Assembly (NCBI RefSeq): GCF_000805335.1
Contig: NZ_KN708638.1
Span: 1,221,656-1,256,946 of the forward strand
Direction of reading: 5' to 3'
DNA: 35,291 nt
Source of the DNA: Streptomyces sp. CT34
GTDB lineage: Bacteria > Actinomycetota > Actinomycetes > Streptomycetales > Streptomycetaceae
In this document: positions 23,676-32,124 of the stretch, piece after piece
Numbering within the stretch: the first letter of the stretch is position 1
Layout of the letters: each line of letters opens with the position of its first letter
Notes under the pieces: model-generated
Databases searched by the model: none
What the model saw: the letters and a program-made list of their open reading frames with translations, nothing else
Told to the model about the DNA's origin: nothing
Program-made: the position numbers and the translations under genes

Positions 23676-26600
23676 TCAGCCGCCCGCCGTCTCCCCGTCG
23701 TCCTCGGGCCGCCGGTACATCCGGGTCGCGGTGATCTGCCCGTGCACCGCCTCCCCGGCCGGGTCCTGCTGCGGCAGCCCCGGCCGCAGGTGCTCCTCGA
23801 CGCTGATGTACTTCAGGCCCGCCCGCAGGTCCGCGTCATTGCGCAGCCGGATGACCAGTGGGAACTCGGCGAGCGCGGTGGTGTCGAACAGCCCGGTGGT
23901 GTAGAGGAGTTGGACGCCCAGCGCATCGGCCACGGCACGCTGGAGCTCCAGCAGATACGTGGCGTTGGCACGGCCGATGGGGTTGTCCAGGAACAGCGTG
24001 CCGGCGTGCCGCTGCCGGTCGCGGCCCCGGTCGTTGCTGCGCAGCGCCGCCATCGTGCAGTACAGGGCGATGGCGGCGGTCAGCAGCTGGCCGCCGGAGA
24101 AGACATCGCCCATCTGCCCCACGGGCACCCGCTCGGCGCGCAGTACCGCATCCGGCTTGAGGATCTCCACGGCCACCCCGCGCGGCAGCAGCGCGGCCTG
24201 CACCCCGCGCAGCAGCAGGGACATGCCGTCCCGCCGCAGATCGCTGTTCTTGCGGACCGCCGCACGGGTCGCCTCGTCGATGACCTCGCCCAACCGCTCG
24301 GTGAGCGTGGCCTGGTCGGGGTCCTCGAAGCGGATCCGCAGGAACTCCTGGCCGGACCACTCCCCCAGCCCCTCGGGCAGCCGGGACAGCCGCTGGGCGG
24401 AGCGCAGCGTCGTCAGCGACGACTCCACCAGGCCGCGCAGCCGGTCGACGATGGAGTCACGGTTGCGCTCCAGCTGCGTCAACTCGTCGGTGAGCACCCG
24501 CAGTCGGGGCGCGAACGCCTCCGCCCACTTGGCGGCGTGGTCCGGCAGTGCCGCGGCGGGCAGCTCGCGGATCTGCTGCCGGGCGGGGGTGCGTACCTGC
24601 TCGTACCGGGTGGAGTTGGCGTGCCGTACGAGGATGTCGGCGGCCTCACGGACCGCGCCCTCGGCGGCGGACAGGTCGGCCGCGCAGCCGCGCAGCGAGC
24701 GGCGGGACTCGGCGGCGGCCTGCCGGGCCTCGGCCAGGCCGCCGGCGTACGGCTCGATCTGCTCGGCCTCGCCCTCCTCGGCGTCGTGGTGGTCACGCAG
24801 CAGATCGCGCAGCAGGGCCGCGGTCTCGTCGAAGCCGCCGGCCGCGTCCTCGGCCGCGCGGTGGCCGCGCAGCAGCTCCTCGTGCCGCTCCCGGGCGGTG
24901 TCCGACGCCTCGGTGGCGGTGGCCAGTTCGGCGTGGGCGGAGCGCAGCAGCTCCTTGGCGCGGTCGGCGTCGGCCGGTACCAGCTCGTCGGGCAGCTCGG
25001 TGTGCGCCTCGCCGTCCGTGGGTGCCAGCCGCTCCGCCTCGCCGCGGAGCCGGCCCAGCTGCTCGCTGGCGGCCGAGGCGCGGGGCTCCAGCATCTGCAC
25101 CAGCGATTCCGCGCGGGCCGCCGCGGCCTGGCGGGACGGGCCGTCGGCGGCGTCCGGGCTCTCCAGGAGCTGTTCGGCGCGGGTGCGAACCTTGTTGGTG
25201 AGGCGGTTCAGCTCGGCCAGCGCCGCGGACTCGTCGCCCTCGGCGCGGGCCTGTTCGGCGCGCAGGTCGGCGCCGACGCCCACCTTCTCGTAGAGCTGGG
25301 AGGCGGCGCGGTACGCCTCGCGGAGCGCGGGCAGCGAGGCGGTGGGCTCCGCCGGGGCCTCGCCGAGGTCGTCCGGGACACCGGCGATCTCGGAACGCTC
25401 GGCACGCAGCGCGCGGGCGGTCCGGCGGGCGTCGTCGGCGGCGCGCTGGGCGGCCCGGCGGTCCTCGTCGGCGGCCCGCGCACGGTCCACGCACTCCTCC
25501 GCGCGGGCCTCGAACTCGGCCGCCTCGTCGGCCAGTTCACGCAGTCGCGACTGCCAGCCGGCGCGCTCGCGCAGCCGGTGGGCGAGCCCGGCCAGCAGAT
25601 CGGCGGCGCGCCGGGCGCGCTGCGCGGCCTCCTGCCGCTCGTCGCGCACGCCGGTGGCCTCCGCGGCGGCCTCGTCGGCCTCGGCGCGGGCCGCACGGGC
25701 CTCGGTCAGCTCGGCGGCGGCCGTCTCCGCGGCCGTACGGGGCGCCTCCGCCGCCTCGGCCAGCTCGGCGAGCCGGCCCGCCGGGCAGCCGGCGCGCCAG
25801 GAGCCGAGGCGGGCGGCGAGCGCCCGGTCCCCGGCGAGCCGCGCGGCCAGCACCCGGATCTCCTCGTCGCGCCGCAGGGCGCGGGCGCGCAGCGCCCGGC
25901 GCTCCTCGTCGGCGGCGGACTCGTCGTGCATCGCCGGGTTCGGCGGTACGAGGAAGACGCCGGCGGCGCCCGGGTCGTCCTCGCCGGCCGGCGGGGTGGG
26001 CGCGAGCAGGGCCGCGGCGGTGCCGACGGCGACGGCGGAGCGCGGCAGCAGCGCGGCCTGGGCGAGGATCTCGCGGGCCCGGGCGTGGGTGTCCGGGTCG
26101 GTGATGATCACGCCGTCGACGAGCTCGGGGCGGGCGGCCAGCAGCCGCGCGTGGTCGGCCGGGTCGACGGACTGGGCGAGATAGCGCCAGCCGGGCAGCG
26201 CCGGAACGCCGTGCTCGCCCAGATACTCCACCGCCGCCAGCACATCGGGCCCCGGGGGCAGCAGTCCGCCGTCGCCCAGCGCGCCCAGGATCCGGGCGTC
26301 GTCGGCGGCGGCCGTCCGCAGCTCGAACAGCTGGCGCTCGGCGGTGGCGACGCCCTCCTCCAGCAGCTCCCGCAACGCGTCGGCGCTGCGGTCCAGTTCC
26401 TCGGCGGACAGCGGACCGGCGGCGGAGCGGCGCGGCGGAGCGGACTCCCCGCCGGGCGTGGCCGTACGGGGACCGGGCAGGGCGACGGACGCCGCCTCGG
26501 GGAGCCCGAGGAGTTCGGCGAGCCGCTGCTCGGCGCCGAGGGACTCGGCGGCGCGGCGCTCGGCGTCGTGGGCCCGCCCGGCGGCCTGGGCGGCGTCCTC

Positions 26601-28349
26601 GGCGCGGGCCGCGGCCAGTTCGGCGGCGGAGTGCCTCGCTGCGGCCTCGCGGGCCCGGTCGGTGGCCTGCCGGGCGGTCTCGCGGGCGGAGTCCCAGGCG
26701 GCCACGGCGGTCTTCTCGGCGTCCGAGGCGGCGAGCGCGGCACGGGCCGGGTCGGCGTCCGGGGCGGAGTCGTCCAGCCAGCCGGCCCGGACGGCCTCCT
26801 CGGTCTCCTGGGCGACCTCGGCGAGCCGCTGCCTGAGGTGATCGGCCTCGCTGCGGGCGCGCTGGGCGTGGGTGGCGGCCGTGGTGGCGTCGCGGTGCGC
26901 CGATTCACCGGCCTCCTGGAGGGCGGCGGACCGTTCCTCCTCCTCGTTGGCCAGCCGCTCACCGGCCTCGGCGGCGCCGTGCAGGGCGCGGACCAGGTCG
27001 GCGGCGGCGGTGGCGCGGGCGGCGAGCGCCGGGGCGGCGTCCCGCTCGGCCTCGCGGATGGCGGCCGCGACCCGCGCCGAGCGGTCGGCGGCGGCCCGGT
27101 GGCGCAGCGCGATCTCGGCGGCCTGCCAGGCGCTGTGCAGCGTACGGGCGTCGTTGAGCTCGCGGCGCTGGGCGGCGGCGCCCTTCTCGGCGGCGGCCAG
27201 CGCCAGCGAGGCGTGCCGGTAGGCGAGTTCGGCGGCGACCAGGGAGCGGCGCTCGCGGGTGCGCCCGGCGTCCGTCACGCGGTGCGCGGCGGCGGCGACC
27301 GCCTCGGCCAGCTCGGCGGCCCGGCCGCGCTCCTCGGTACCGCGGGCGTGCAGCCGCTGGGCCAGCGCGCGGGTGCGGCGCTCCGCGCCGGCGTGCACCT
27401 CACGGGCGCGTGCGCGGTGCTCGGCGGCCTCGGCGATGCGCGAGAGCAGATCGAGCGAGCCGGCGGTGAAGTCCCGCTCGGCGGTGAGTTCGGCGCGCCG
27501 GCCGAGCTTGTGGGCGAAGCCGTGGACGAGGTCGGCCAGGCCGTCGGTGTCCCGGGTGTCCGTGACGGCGCGCAGCAGCAGGTCGGTGAAGTCGGAGTCG
27601 TTCTTGACCGCGAAGAGCCCGGCCGCCTCGCCCTCGTCGGCGTTCATCTCCCGCTGGTAGCGGAAGAGTTCGGGGTCCAGGCCGAGGACGCCGAGGTGCT
27701 CGTTCCAGCGCTCGTGGATCTCCTCCCAGACGACGTCCAGATTGGGGTAGTTCTTCCCGGCTTCGGTGAGGACGTCGCGGAAGCCCTTCATCGTGCGGCG
27801 GCGGCCCTGCGCGCCGGACGTGCCCTCGCCGTTCTCCTGCCGAGGCCGGACCAGGGTGGCCTCGGCGACGGGGAGCGAGTCCAGACTCATCCCGGGGCCG
27901 GGCCGGAAGCTGTACCACGCCTCGGCGAACTTCCGCGGGTCGTTGGAGACCTGCCGCCCCCGCCACTCGCTCACCTTGCCGACCACGACGGTCTCGCCGG
28001 TCAGTACGTGCTGCCACTCCAGCGCGACATGCCCGCAGTCGTCGGCGAGCAGGAACTTGCGCAGCACACCGGAGCTGGCGCCGCCGAGGGTGTTGCGGTG
28101 GCCGGGCAGCATCACCGAGAAGATCAGCTTCAGCAGGACGGACTTACCGCCGCCGTTCTCCAGGAAGAGGACGCCCGCGGGCGCCGGGCGGCGTGGCGGG
28201 CCGACCGGCTCGTCCTCGAAGAAGTCCGCCTGCGCCGGCGCCGGTTGGGGCACCGGCGCGCCGACTCCGCGCAGGTCCAGGACGGTGTCGGCATAACGCG
28301 CACCGGCGGGCCCGATGGAGTAGAGGCGGACCCGGGACAGCTCGTACAT
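23676..28349 (-). CDS. SMC-like ATPase, MukB/MksB/JetC type
   Basis: A 1557-residue ATPase built like a MukB/MksB/JetC subunit. The N-terminal ATPase half has its phosphate loop LFLENGGGKSVLLKLIFSV with K69, and the first Gly of the Walker A loop is Leu. About 260-660 and 850-1290 are long Ala/Arg/Glu-rich coiled coils around a globular hinge-like region (about 680-840, with GDGGLLPPGPDVLAAVEYLG). The C-terminal half has the signature VFSGGQLLTAA (S1418) and Walker B GTLFLDNPIG, where Asn1456 occupies the place of the usual catalytic Glu. It probably entraps or extrudes DNA with the two upstream gene products. ATG at 28349 has a modest GAGAG site. It is the last gene of its operon, and no JetD/MksG nuclease gene follows. 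No function beyond SMC-type DNA binding is shown. Confidence 0.88.
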   Translation of the reverse strand: MYELSRVRLYSIGPAGARYADTVLDLRGVGAPVPQPAPAQADFFEDEPVGPPRRPAPAGVLFLENGGGKSVLLKLIFSVMLPGHRNTLGGASSGVLRKFLLADDCGHVALEWQHVLTGETVVVGKVSEWRGRQVSNDPRKFAEAWYSFRPGPGMSLDSLPVAEATLVRPRQENGEGTSGAQGRRRTMKGFRDVLTEAGKNYPNLDVVWEEIHERWNEHLGVLGLDPELFRYQREMNADEGEAAGLFAVKNDSDFTDLLLRAVTDTRDTDGLADLVHGFAHKLGRRAELTAERDFTAGSLDLLSRIAEAAEHRARAREVHAGAERRTRALAQRLHARGTEERGRAAELAEAVAAAAHRVTDAGRTRERRSLVAAELAYRHASLALAAAEKGAAAQRRELNDARTLHSAWQAAEIALRHRAAADRSARVAAAIREAERDAAPALAARATAAADLVRALHGAAEAGERLANEEEERSAALQEAGESAHRDATTAATHAQRARSEADHLRQRLAEVAQETEEAVRAGWLDDSAPDADPARAALAASDAEKTAVAAWDSARETARQATDRAREAAARHSAAELAAARAEDAAQAAGRAHDAERRAAESLGAEQRLAELLGLPEAASVALPGPRTATPGGESAPPRRSAAGPLSAEELDRSADALRELLEEGVATAERQLFELRTAAADDARILGALGDGGLLPPGPDVLAAVEYLGEHGVPALPGWRYLAQSVDPADHARLLAARPELVDGVIITDPDTHARAREILAQAALLPRSAVAVGTAAALLAPTPPAGEDDPGAAGVFLVPPNPAMHDESAADEERRALRARALRRDEEIRVLAARLAGDRALAARLGSWRAGCPAGRLAELAEAAEAPRTAAETAAAELTEARAARAEADEAAAEATGVRDERQEAAQRARRAADLLAGLAHRLRERAGWQSRLRELADEAAEFEARAEECVDRARAADEDRRAAQRAADDARRTARALRAERSEIAGVPDDLGEAPAEPTASLPALREAYRAASQLYEKVGVGADLRAEQARAEGDESAALAELNRLTNKVRTRAEQLLESPDAADGPSRQAAAARAESLVQMLEPRASAASEQLGRLRGEAERLAPTDGEAHTELPDELVPADADRAKELLRSAHAELATATEASDTARERHEELLRGHRAAEDAAGGFDETAALLRDLLRDHHDAEEGEAEQIEPYAGGLAEARQAAAESRRSLRGCAADLSAAEGAVREAADILVRHANSTRYEQVRTPARQQIRELPAAALPDHAAKWAEAFAPRLRVLTDELTQLERNRDSIVDRLRGLVESSLTTLRSAQRLSRLPEGLGEWSGQEFLRIRFEDPDQATLTERLGEVIDEATRAAVRKNSDLRRDGMSLLLRGVQAALLPRGVAVEILKPDAVLRAERVPVGQMGDVFSGGQLLTAAIALYCTMAALRSNDRGRDRQRHAGTLFLDNPIGRANATYLLELQRAVADALGVQLLYTTGLFDTTALAEFPLVIRLRNDADLRAGLKYISVEEHLRPGLPQQDPAGEAVHGQITATRMYRRPEDDGETAGG

Positions 28350-28642
28350 GGCGGACTCTCGTTGGTGTGGGAGGGCGGGTGGGGCGGGTGGGGGGGGGGG
28401 CGGGGGGGGGGGGGGGGCGGGTGGCGGGCGGTGAGTGGCGGGGGGTGGGTGGTTGTGTGGCGGGGCCGGTGGGGCGGGGGTGGGGCCGCGGGCGGTGGCT
28501 GGGGGCCGGGACCGGGATTTTCGTCCCCCGCCCCCTCCCCCTCTCCCCCTTCGGGGGAGGGGGCGGGGGGTGGGTTCGGGGGTGGGGGGGACCGCCAAGC
28601 GCCTCAGCCGAAGCACCCCGCTCCCCCGCCCCGCCCGCTCCC
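28350..28642 (-). other. G/C-tract-rich intergenic region with a strong hairpin inside the SMC operon
   Basis: A 293-bp gap between the MukE-like and SMC genes. It contains very long G runs on the plus strand (about 28391-28417) and a perfect 16-bp stem (28526-28541 with 28553-28568, 11-base loop). No coding frame is supported. The hairpin could attenuate transcription or act as a processing site that sets SMC below its partners. The G tracts could form quadruplex structures on the template strand. The homopolymer lengths may be inaccurate. Confidence 0.7.
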
Positions 28643-29581
28643 TCAGCCCGAGTGGAACGGCAGTCCCGCCTCCGCGACCAGGTCGAGGTCATCGGTCTCC
28701 TCGCCGGGCAGCAGGGAGGCGCTGCCGTCGGCGACGGGCACGATGCCCAGCTCCAGGAGTTCGGCCATGGCCGCGCTGCCGGCCATGTCGCGGACCTGGA
28801 GCTGATAGCGGGCCGTGGTCCGGTACGCACCGCCCGCGTCGTCGCCGGTGCGCTGGAGGAAGCCGGAGTCGACGAGGAAGGTGACGGCCTTGGCGATGAT
28901 GCCGGTCGTCGAACCGGCCAGCCGCCGGGCGTCCTTGGTGGCACCGGTCGCGCTCCGCCGGGCGTAGACCCGCCAGGCGGACTCCAGGCCGGGGGTGTCG
29001 CTGACCGGGTCGGTGTTCTCGCCGTCCTGCTCGGCGCGCTCCTCAAGGCGGCGGCACGCCTGCCGTACGAAGGCGTCGACGCCGTTGACCGTGATCCGGC
29101 CGATGTAGCCGTCGTCGGCCAGGTCCTCGGGGCGCGGGAAGGCGAGTGCGGCGACGGCCAGATGCGCCAGGCCGTGCAGGAAGCGGTCCCCGGAGTCGAC
29201 CGAGGCGCGGCGGGCGTAGTCGCCCATCCGTACGGCGAAGACGGAGTCCTCGGCGGCGGTGACGGCCATCCCGGCGCGGGTGGAGACCTCCAGGACGACC
29301 AGCCCGAGGCCGGCGGCGACGGCGTCGGCGAGCCGGGCGAAGGCGGGTTCGTCCCGATAGCGGCGGAGCAGTTCGCCGTATTCCGCGTCGCGGGCGGGCA
29401 GCAGCTTGGGCTGGAGGCCGAAGGAGACCAGCCGGGCGGCGTCGGCCGCGTCGGCGGGGGTCGGCGGCGCGGTCCCCGCCGGGGCCGGCCCGGTGCCGTC
29501 GGCGGGCGCGCCCCGGCCCGGATCGCCGGTGCCGGGCGCCGGGTCGGGCTGCGGCACCTCGTCGGCGTCGTACTGGCTCAC
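28643..29581 (-). CDS. MukE/MksE/JetB-like subunit of the SMC complex
   Basis: A 312-residue protein in the position of MukE/JetB, between the kleisin-like and SMC genes. The first 50 residues are a Pro/Gly-rich disordered tail; the rest is a compact alpha/beta protein with two winged-helix-like segments (FARLADAVAAGLGLVVLEVS near 80; GIIAKAVTFLVDSGFLQRT near 240). MukE-type subunits bind the kleisin and DNA and control ATPase head engagement. GTG at 29581 has AAGGAG eight bases upstream. Its first base-quartet GTGA is shared with the stop of the preceding small ORF, so they are translationally coupled. Identification rests on gene order, size and fold-like patterning rather than a diagnostic motif. 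Confidence 0.7.
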   Translation of the reverse strand: MSQYDADEVPQPDPAPGTGDPGRGAPADGTGPAPAGTAPPTPADAADAARLVSFGLQPKLLPARDAEYGELLRRYRDEPAFARLADAVAAGLGLVVLEVSTRAGMAVTAAEDSVFAVRMGDYARRASVDSGDRFLHGLAHLAVAALAFPRPEDLADDGYIGRITVNGVDAFVRQACRRLEERAEQDGENTDPVSDTPGLESAWRVYARRSATGATKDARRLAGSTTGIIAKAVTFLVDSGFLQRTGDDAGGAYRTTARYQLQVRDMAGSAAMAELLELGIVPVADGSASLLPGEETDDLDLVAEAGLPFHSG

Positions 29582-29748
29582 GGGACAAGCTCCTTGCGGG
29601 GGACGGTCGGGGGTATCTCGTACTGCGGCGGCCGGTGCGGGGGCGCCGCTCGCCGGGGCGCGGGCGGGTGGCCGTACGGGGCGGCGAACCGGGCGGCCGC
29701 CGGGGGCGGGCCGTCCGCTATCGGCGGGAGGCCGTGTGCCACGGGCAT
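29578..29748 (-). CDS. Small proline-rich protein (56 residues) coupled to both SMC-complex genes
   Basis: A small frame that fills the gap between the kleisin-like and MukE-like genes. Its ATG shares one base with the stop of the upstream gene (TGATG, 29750-29746) and its TGA overlaps the downstream GTG as GTGA (29581-29578). Both junctions are classic translational coupling. The protein is about one third proline (MPVAHGLPPIADGPPPAAAR start, PPQYEIPPTVPRKELVP end) and lacks a membrane segment. About 51 of 56 codons end in G or C, matching real neighbours. It may be a true subunit or peptide adaptor, or simply a ribosome bridge. I do not recognise a family. Confidence 0.6.
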   Translation of the reverse strand: MPVAHGLPPIADGPPPAAARFAAPYGHPPAPRRAAPPHRPPQYEIPPTVPRKELVP

Positions 29749-31286
29749 CAGGCCACCTCCGAGCGGCCGGCGGCCATCCCGGCCGCGTCCAGCAGGGCGG
29801 TGCCGACGATGAGGTCGGCGCCGCCGAATTCGGGGTCGGTCAGCTCCGTGCCGTCGTCGACGGCGAAGAGGAGCTGCCGTTCGCCCTGGCGGTAGGCCGT
29901 ACCGACCGGCGGGCTGGCGGCGTGCACCGCCAGCAGGGCGACCAGATACGGGAGTTCGGGGTCACTGCGGCGCGCCTCGGCGAGCAGCCCGGAGAGCCGG
30001 CGGGGGGCGTCGGCGGGGAGGTCGAGCAGCGCCATCGCGGCATCCAGCTGGGCCTCGCTGAAGCGGCTGTCGTCCGGGGTGGCCACCAGATCGGGCTCGG
30101 GCATCTCGGCGCCGAGGTGCTCGCGCTCCACGGGCGGGGTCAGCAGCATCTCGACGAGGTCGCCGACCCGGACCGCGGAGGGGGTGCGCAGGCCCGTGCC
30201 GCGCGCGAAGAAGGCGTCGGTGACCCGGGTGGCGTGCGCCACGGAGAGCGGCAGCACCGGGGCGACGAGCTGGCCGTAGAGGTCGAGGCCGGCGCGGGCG
30301 GTCGGGGTGGCGAACGCCTGCCGGTCCTGCTCGGCGCGGAAGAGCGGCCCGGCCTCCAGGAGCCGGGACTGGAGCTGGGTGTGGCGGCGGATGCAGTCCT
30401 TGACGATGTCCACGAGCTCGGCGGCGCGCCGCTTGTGCTCGCCGGTCTTCTCGTCGACGGCCTCGGCCTCGTCGCGGGCCTTGCGGATGTTGGTGAGGAT
30501 GGCGTTCTCGTGGCGGTAGCGGTCCGCCACGTGGTCCAGCGCCTCGGTGATCATGTCGGGGACGGTCTGCAGCCAGTCGACGGCGCGGACGTTGCGCCGG
30601 GTGGCGTCCAGGGTCCTGCGGAGCGTCTCGGCGTACTGGACGGTGCGGTAGCGGGCCTGCTCGGCGGCCAGCTGGGCGTCGGCCAGGCGGCCCCGGCTGA
30701 TCAGCACCTCCAGCTTGACCTCGGCGGCGATCTGGGCGCTGGTGACGTCCGTGTCGAGGGCGCCGACCAGGACGTTGACGGCCTCGTCCGTGGCGCGCAG
30801 ATAGACCGTGCCGCCCGCGCCGGGGACCTCTTCGACGAGCTTGAAGTCGTAGTCGCGGCGGACGTACTCGCCCTCGGTGGTGAAGGTGCCGTACACGGCG
30901 CGGAAGCCGCGGTCCACGCTGCCGACGTTGATCAGGTTCTCCAGCACCCAGCGGGCGACCCGCTCGTGTTCCGCCGCCGGGCGGTGCGGTGCCTGCGCGG
31001 CGACCCGCGGAAGCACCTTCGCCACTATCTCCTCGTGGTCGGCGCCGGTGTCGAAGTCCATGTTGAGCGTGACCAGGTCGATGACGGCGAGCGCCACCTC
31101 CGCCATCGCGTAGCCCCCGTACTCGCCCGCGAGGTTGGCCTTGCGCACGTCGAGGTCGTGCAGCGGCGCGGTGCACGCGAGCGCGCGCAGCCGGCGGGCC
31201 AGTCCTTCGTCGGCGGCCGGGCCCGGCGCGGGCCGGTTCGGGCCGTTGAGCTGGGGCGCAGCGGGCCCCGGGGCGGAGAAAGTCAC
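29748..31286 (-). CDS. MukF/MksF/JetA-like kleisin subunit of the SMC complex
   Basis: A 512-residue protein and first gene of the SMC operon. Residues 105-175 read as a winged-helix region (RWVLENLINVG, then TEGEYVRRDYDFKLVEEV). Residues 185-315 are almost wholly helical and coiled (VRAVDWLQTVPDMITEALDH is prominent), as in the middle of MukF/MksF, followed by a C-terminal globular domain. This is the expected bridge between two SMC heads. GTG at 31286 is preferred: there is no Shine-Dalgarno sequence, but a -10 box ends seven bases upstream, so the mRNA should begin at or next to the start codon. The ATG at 31343 would lie upstream of the promoter. The family call is from architecture and position. 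Confidence 0.75.
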   Translation of the reverse strand: MTFSAPGPAAPQLNGPNRPAPGPAADEGLARRLRALACTAPLHDLDVRKANLAGEYGGYAMAEVALAVIDLVTLNMDFDTGADHEEIVAKVLPRVAAQAPHRPAAEHERVARWVLENLINVGSVDRGFRAVYGTFTTEGEYVRRDYDFKLVEEVPGAGGTVYLRATDEAVNVLVGALDTDVTSAQIAAEVKLEVLISRGRLADAQLAAEQARYRTVQYAETLRRTLDATRRNVRAVDWLQTVPDMITEALDHVADRYRHENAILTNIRKARDEAEAVDEKTGEHKRRAAELVDIVKDCIRRHTQLQSRLLEAGPLFRAEQDRQAFATPTARAGLDLYGQLVAPVLPLSVAHATRVTDAFFARGTGLRTPSAVRVGDLVEMLLTPPVEREHLGAEMPEPDLVATPDDSRFSEAQLDAAMALLDLPADAPRRLSGLLAEARRSDPELPYLVALLAVHAASPPVGTAYRQGERQLLFAVDDGTELTDPEFGGADLIVGTALLDAAGMAAGRSEVA

Positions 31287-31293
31287 GTCGCAC

Positions 31294-31316
31294 AGAGTAG
31301 GCGCTGGCACTGACAA
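31294..31316 (-). promoter_or_regulatory. RecA-NDp (PafBC-type) DNA-damage promoter of the SMC operon
   Basis: On the minus strand TTGTCAGTG (31316-31308), eight bases, TACTCT (31299-31294). This matches the actinobacterial LexA-independent damage promoter consensus TTGTCRGTG-N8-TANNNT at every defined position. Transcription should begin about seven bases after the -10, at 31287-31286, which is the GTG start codon itself. Damage induction is inferred from the motif. Confidence 0.7.
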
Positions 31317-31417
31317 CGGACGAAACGGCGCGGATCCGCTCATGGGTGGACCGCCGCCGGGCCCGTTGACGGACCTGCCGCCCGGCCGACTGGTCAGTCT
31401 ACGGCGTCATCCGCGGC

Positions 31418-32062
31418 TCAGTGCGTGGCCCCCTCCGCGACGCGGATGTCGGTCCGCGTGCGGGCGGTGGCGGCGGCGATCTCCCGCAGGGCGCGGGCGA
31501 CCGCGTCCACCGGGAGCGAGGGCCGGGCGCGGTCGGTGACCTGCTCGGGCGCGTAGGGGACGTGCACGAATCCGCCGCGTACGTGGGGCAGTTCGGTGGC
31601 GATGAGGTGGGCGAGCCCGTAGAAGACGTGGTTGCAGACGAAGGTGCCGGCGGTGTTGGAGACCGAGGCGGGCAGTCCGGCGGCGCGGACCGCCGCCACG
31701 CACGCCTTGACCGGCAGGGTGGAGAAGTACGCGGCGGGCCCGCCGGGCACGATCGGCTCGTCGATCGGCTCGGCCCCCGAGGCGTCCGGGATCCGGGCGT
31801 CGTCGATGTTGAGGGCGACCCGTTCGACGGTGATGTCCGGACGGCCGCCGGCCTGTCCGACACATACCACGATGTCCGGTTGTGTCGCGTCGATGGCGGT
31901 GCGCAGTGCGGTCAGTGAGCGGCCGTAGACACAGGGCAGCTCGACGGTGGAGACGACGGCGGCGGCGAGCGGTTCGGCCGCGGCGGCGCGGACCGCCTGC
32001 CAGGAGGGGTTGGTGGATTCCCCGTCGAAGGGTTCGAATCCGGTGAGCAGTACGCGGGTCAT
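31418..32062 (-). CDS. pcp: Pyroglutamyl-peptidase I (pyrrolidone-carboxylate peptidase)
   Basis: A 214-residue cytosolic cysteine peptidase (family C15) that removes N-terminal pyroglutamate (5-oxoproline) from peptides. The start MTRVLLTGFEPFDGE is typical. The triad is visible as Glu in ERVALNIDDARIPD (near 81), Cys in TAGTFVCNHVFYGL (near 144) and His in GFVHVPY (near 168). ATG at 32062 has GAGGAAG upstream. It is the last gene of the DUF969-DUF979-pcp transcript under the GntR-type element at 33874-33895. It supplies free 5-oxoproline, the substrate of the 5-oxoprolinase whose PxpA gene starts at 34841. Confidence 0.95.
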   Translation of the reverse strand: MTRVLLTGFEPFDGESTNPSWQAVRAAAAEPLAAAVVSTVELPCVYGRSLTALRTAIDATQPDIVVCVGQAGGRPDITVERVALNIDDARIPDASGAEPIDEPIVPGGPAAYFSTLPVKACVAAVRAAGLPASVSNTAGTFVCNHVFYGLAHLIATELPHVRGGFVHVPYAPEQVTDRARPSLPVDAVARALREIAAATARTRTDIRVAEGATH

Positions 32063-32124
32063 ACGGTCTTCCTCTGCGGTCCGGGGCGGGGTACGGACGG
32101 GCGGGCCGGCGAAGCGGCTCCGCC

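Noticed and set aside
28380..28430. Long G runs taken as a CRISPR or tandem-repeat array
   Set aside because: There are no regular repeat units or spacers, only homopolymer and GGGCGGGT-like low complexity.
23742..28805. A 1687-codon plus-strand open frame opposite the SMC gene
   Set aside because: It is the antisense shadow of the GC3-rich SMC coding sequence: Gly/Leu/Ala-rich with no domain signature, and it runs through the non-coding G-tract region.
32025..32040. GGTTCGAATCC resembling a tRNA T-arm
   Set aside because: It encodes TGFEPF at the start of pyroglutamyl-peptidase, and no acceptor stem or anticodon arm surrounds it.
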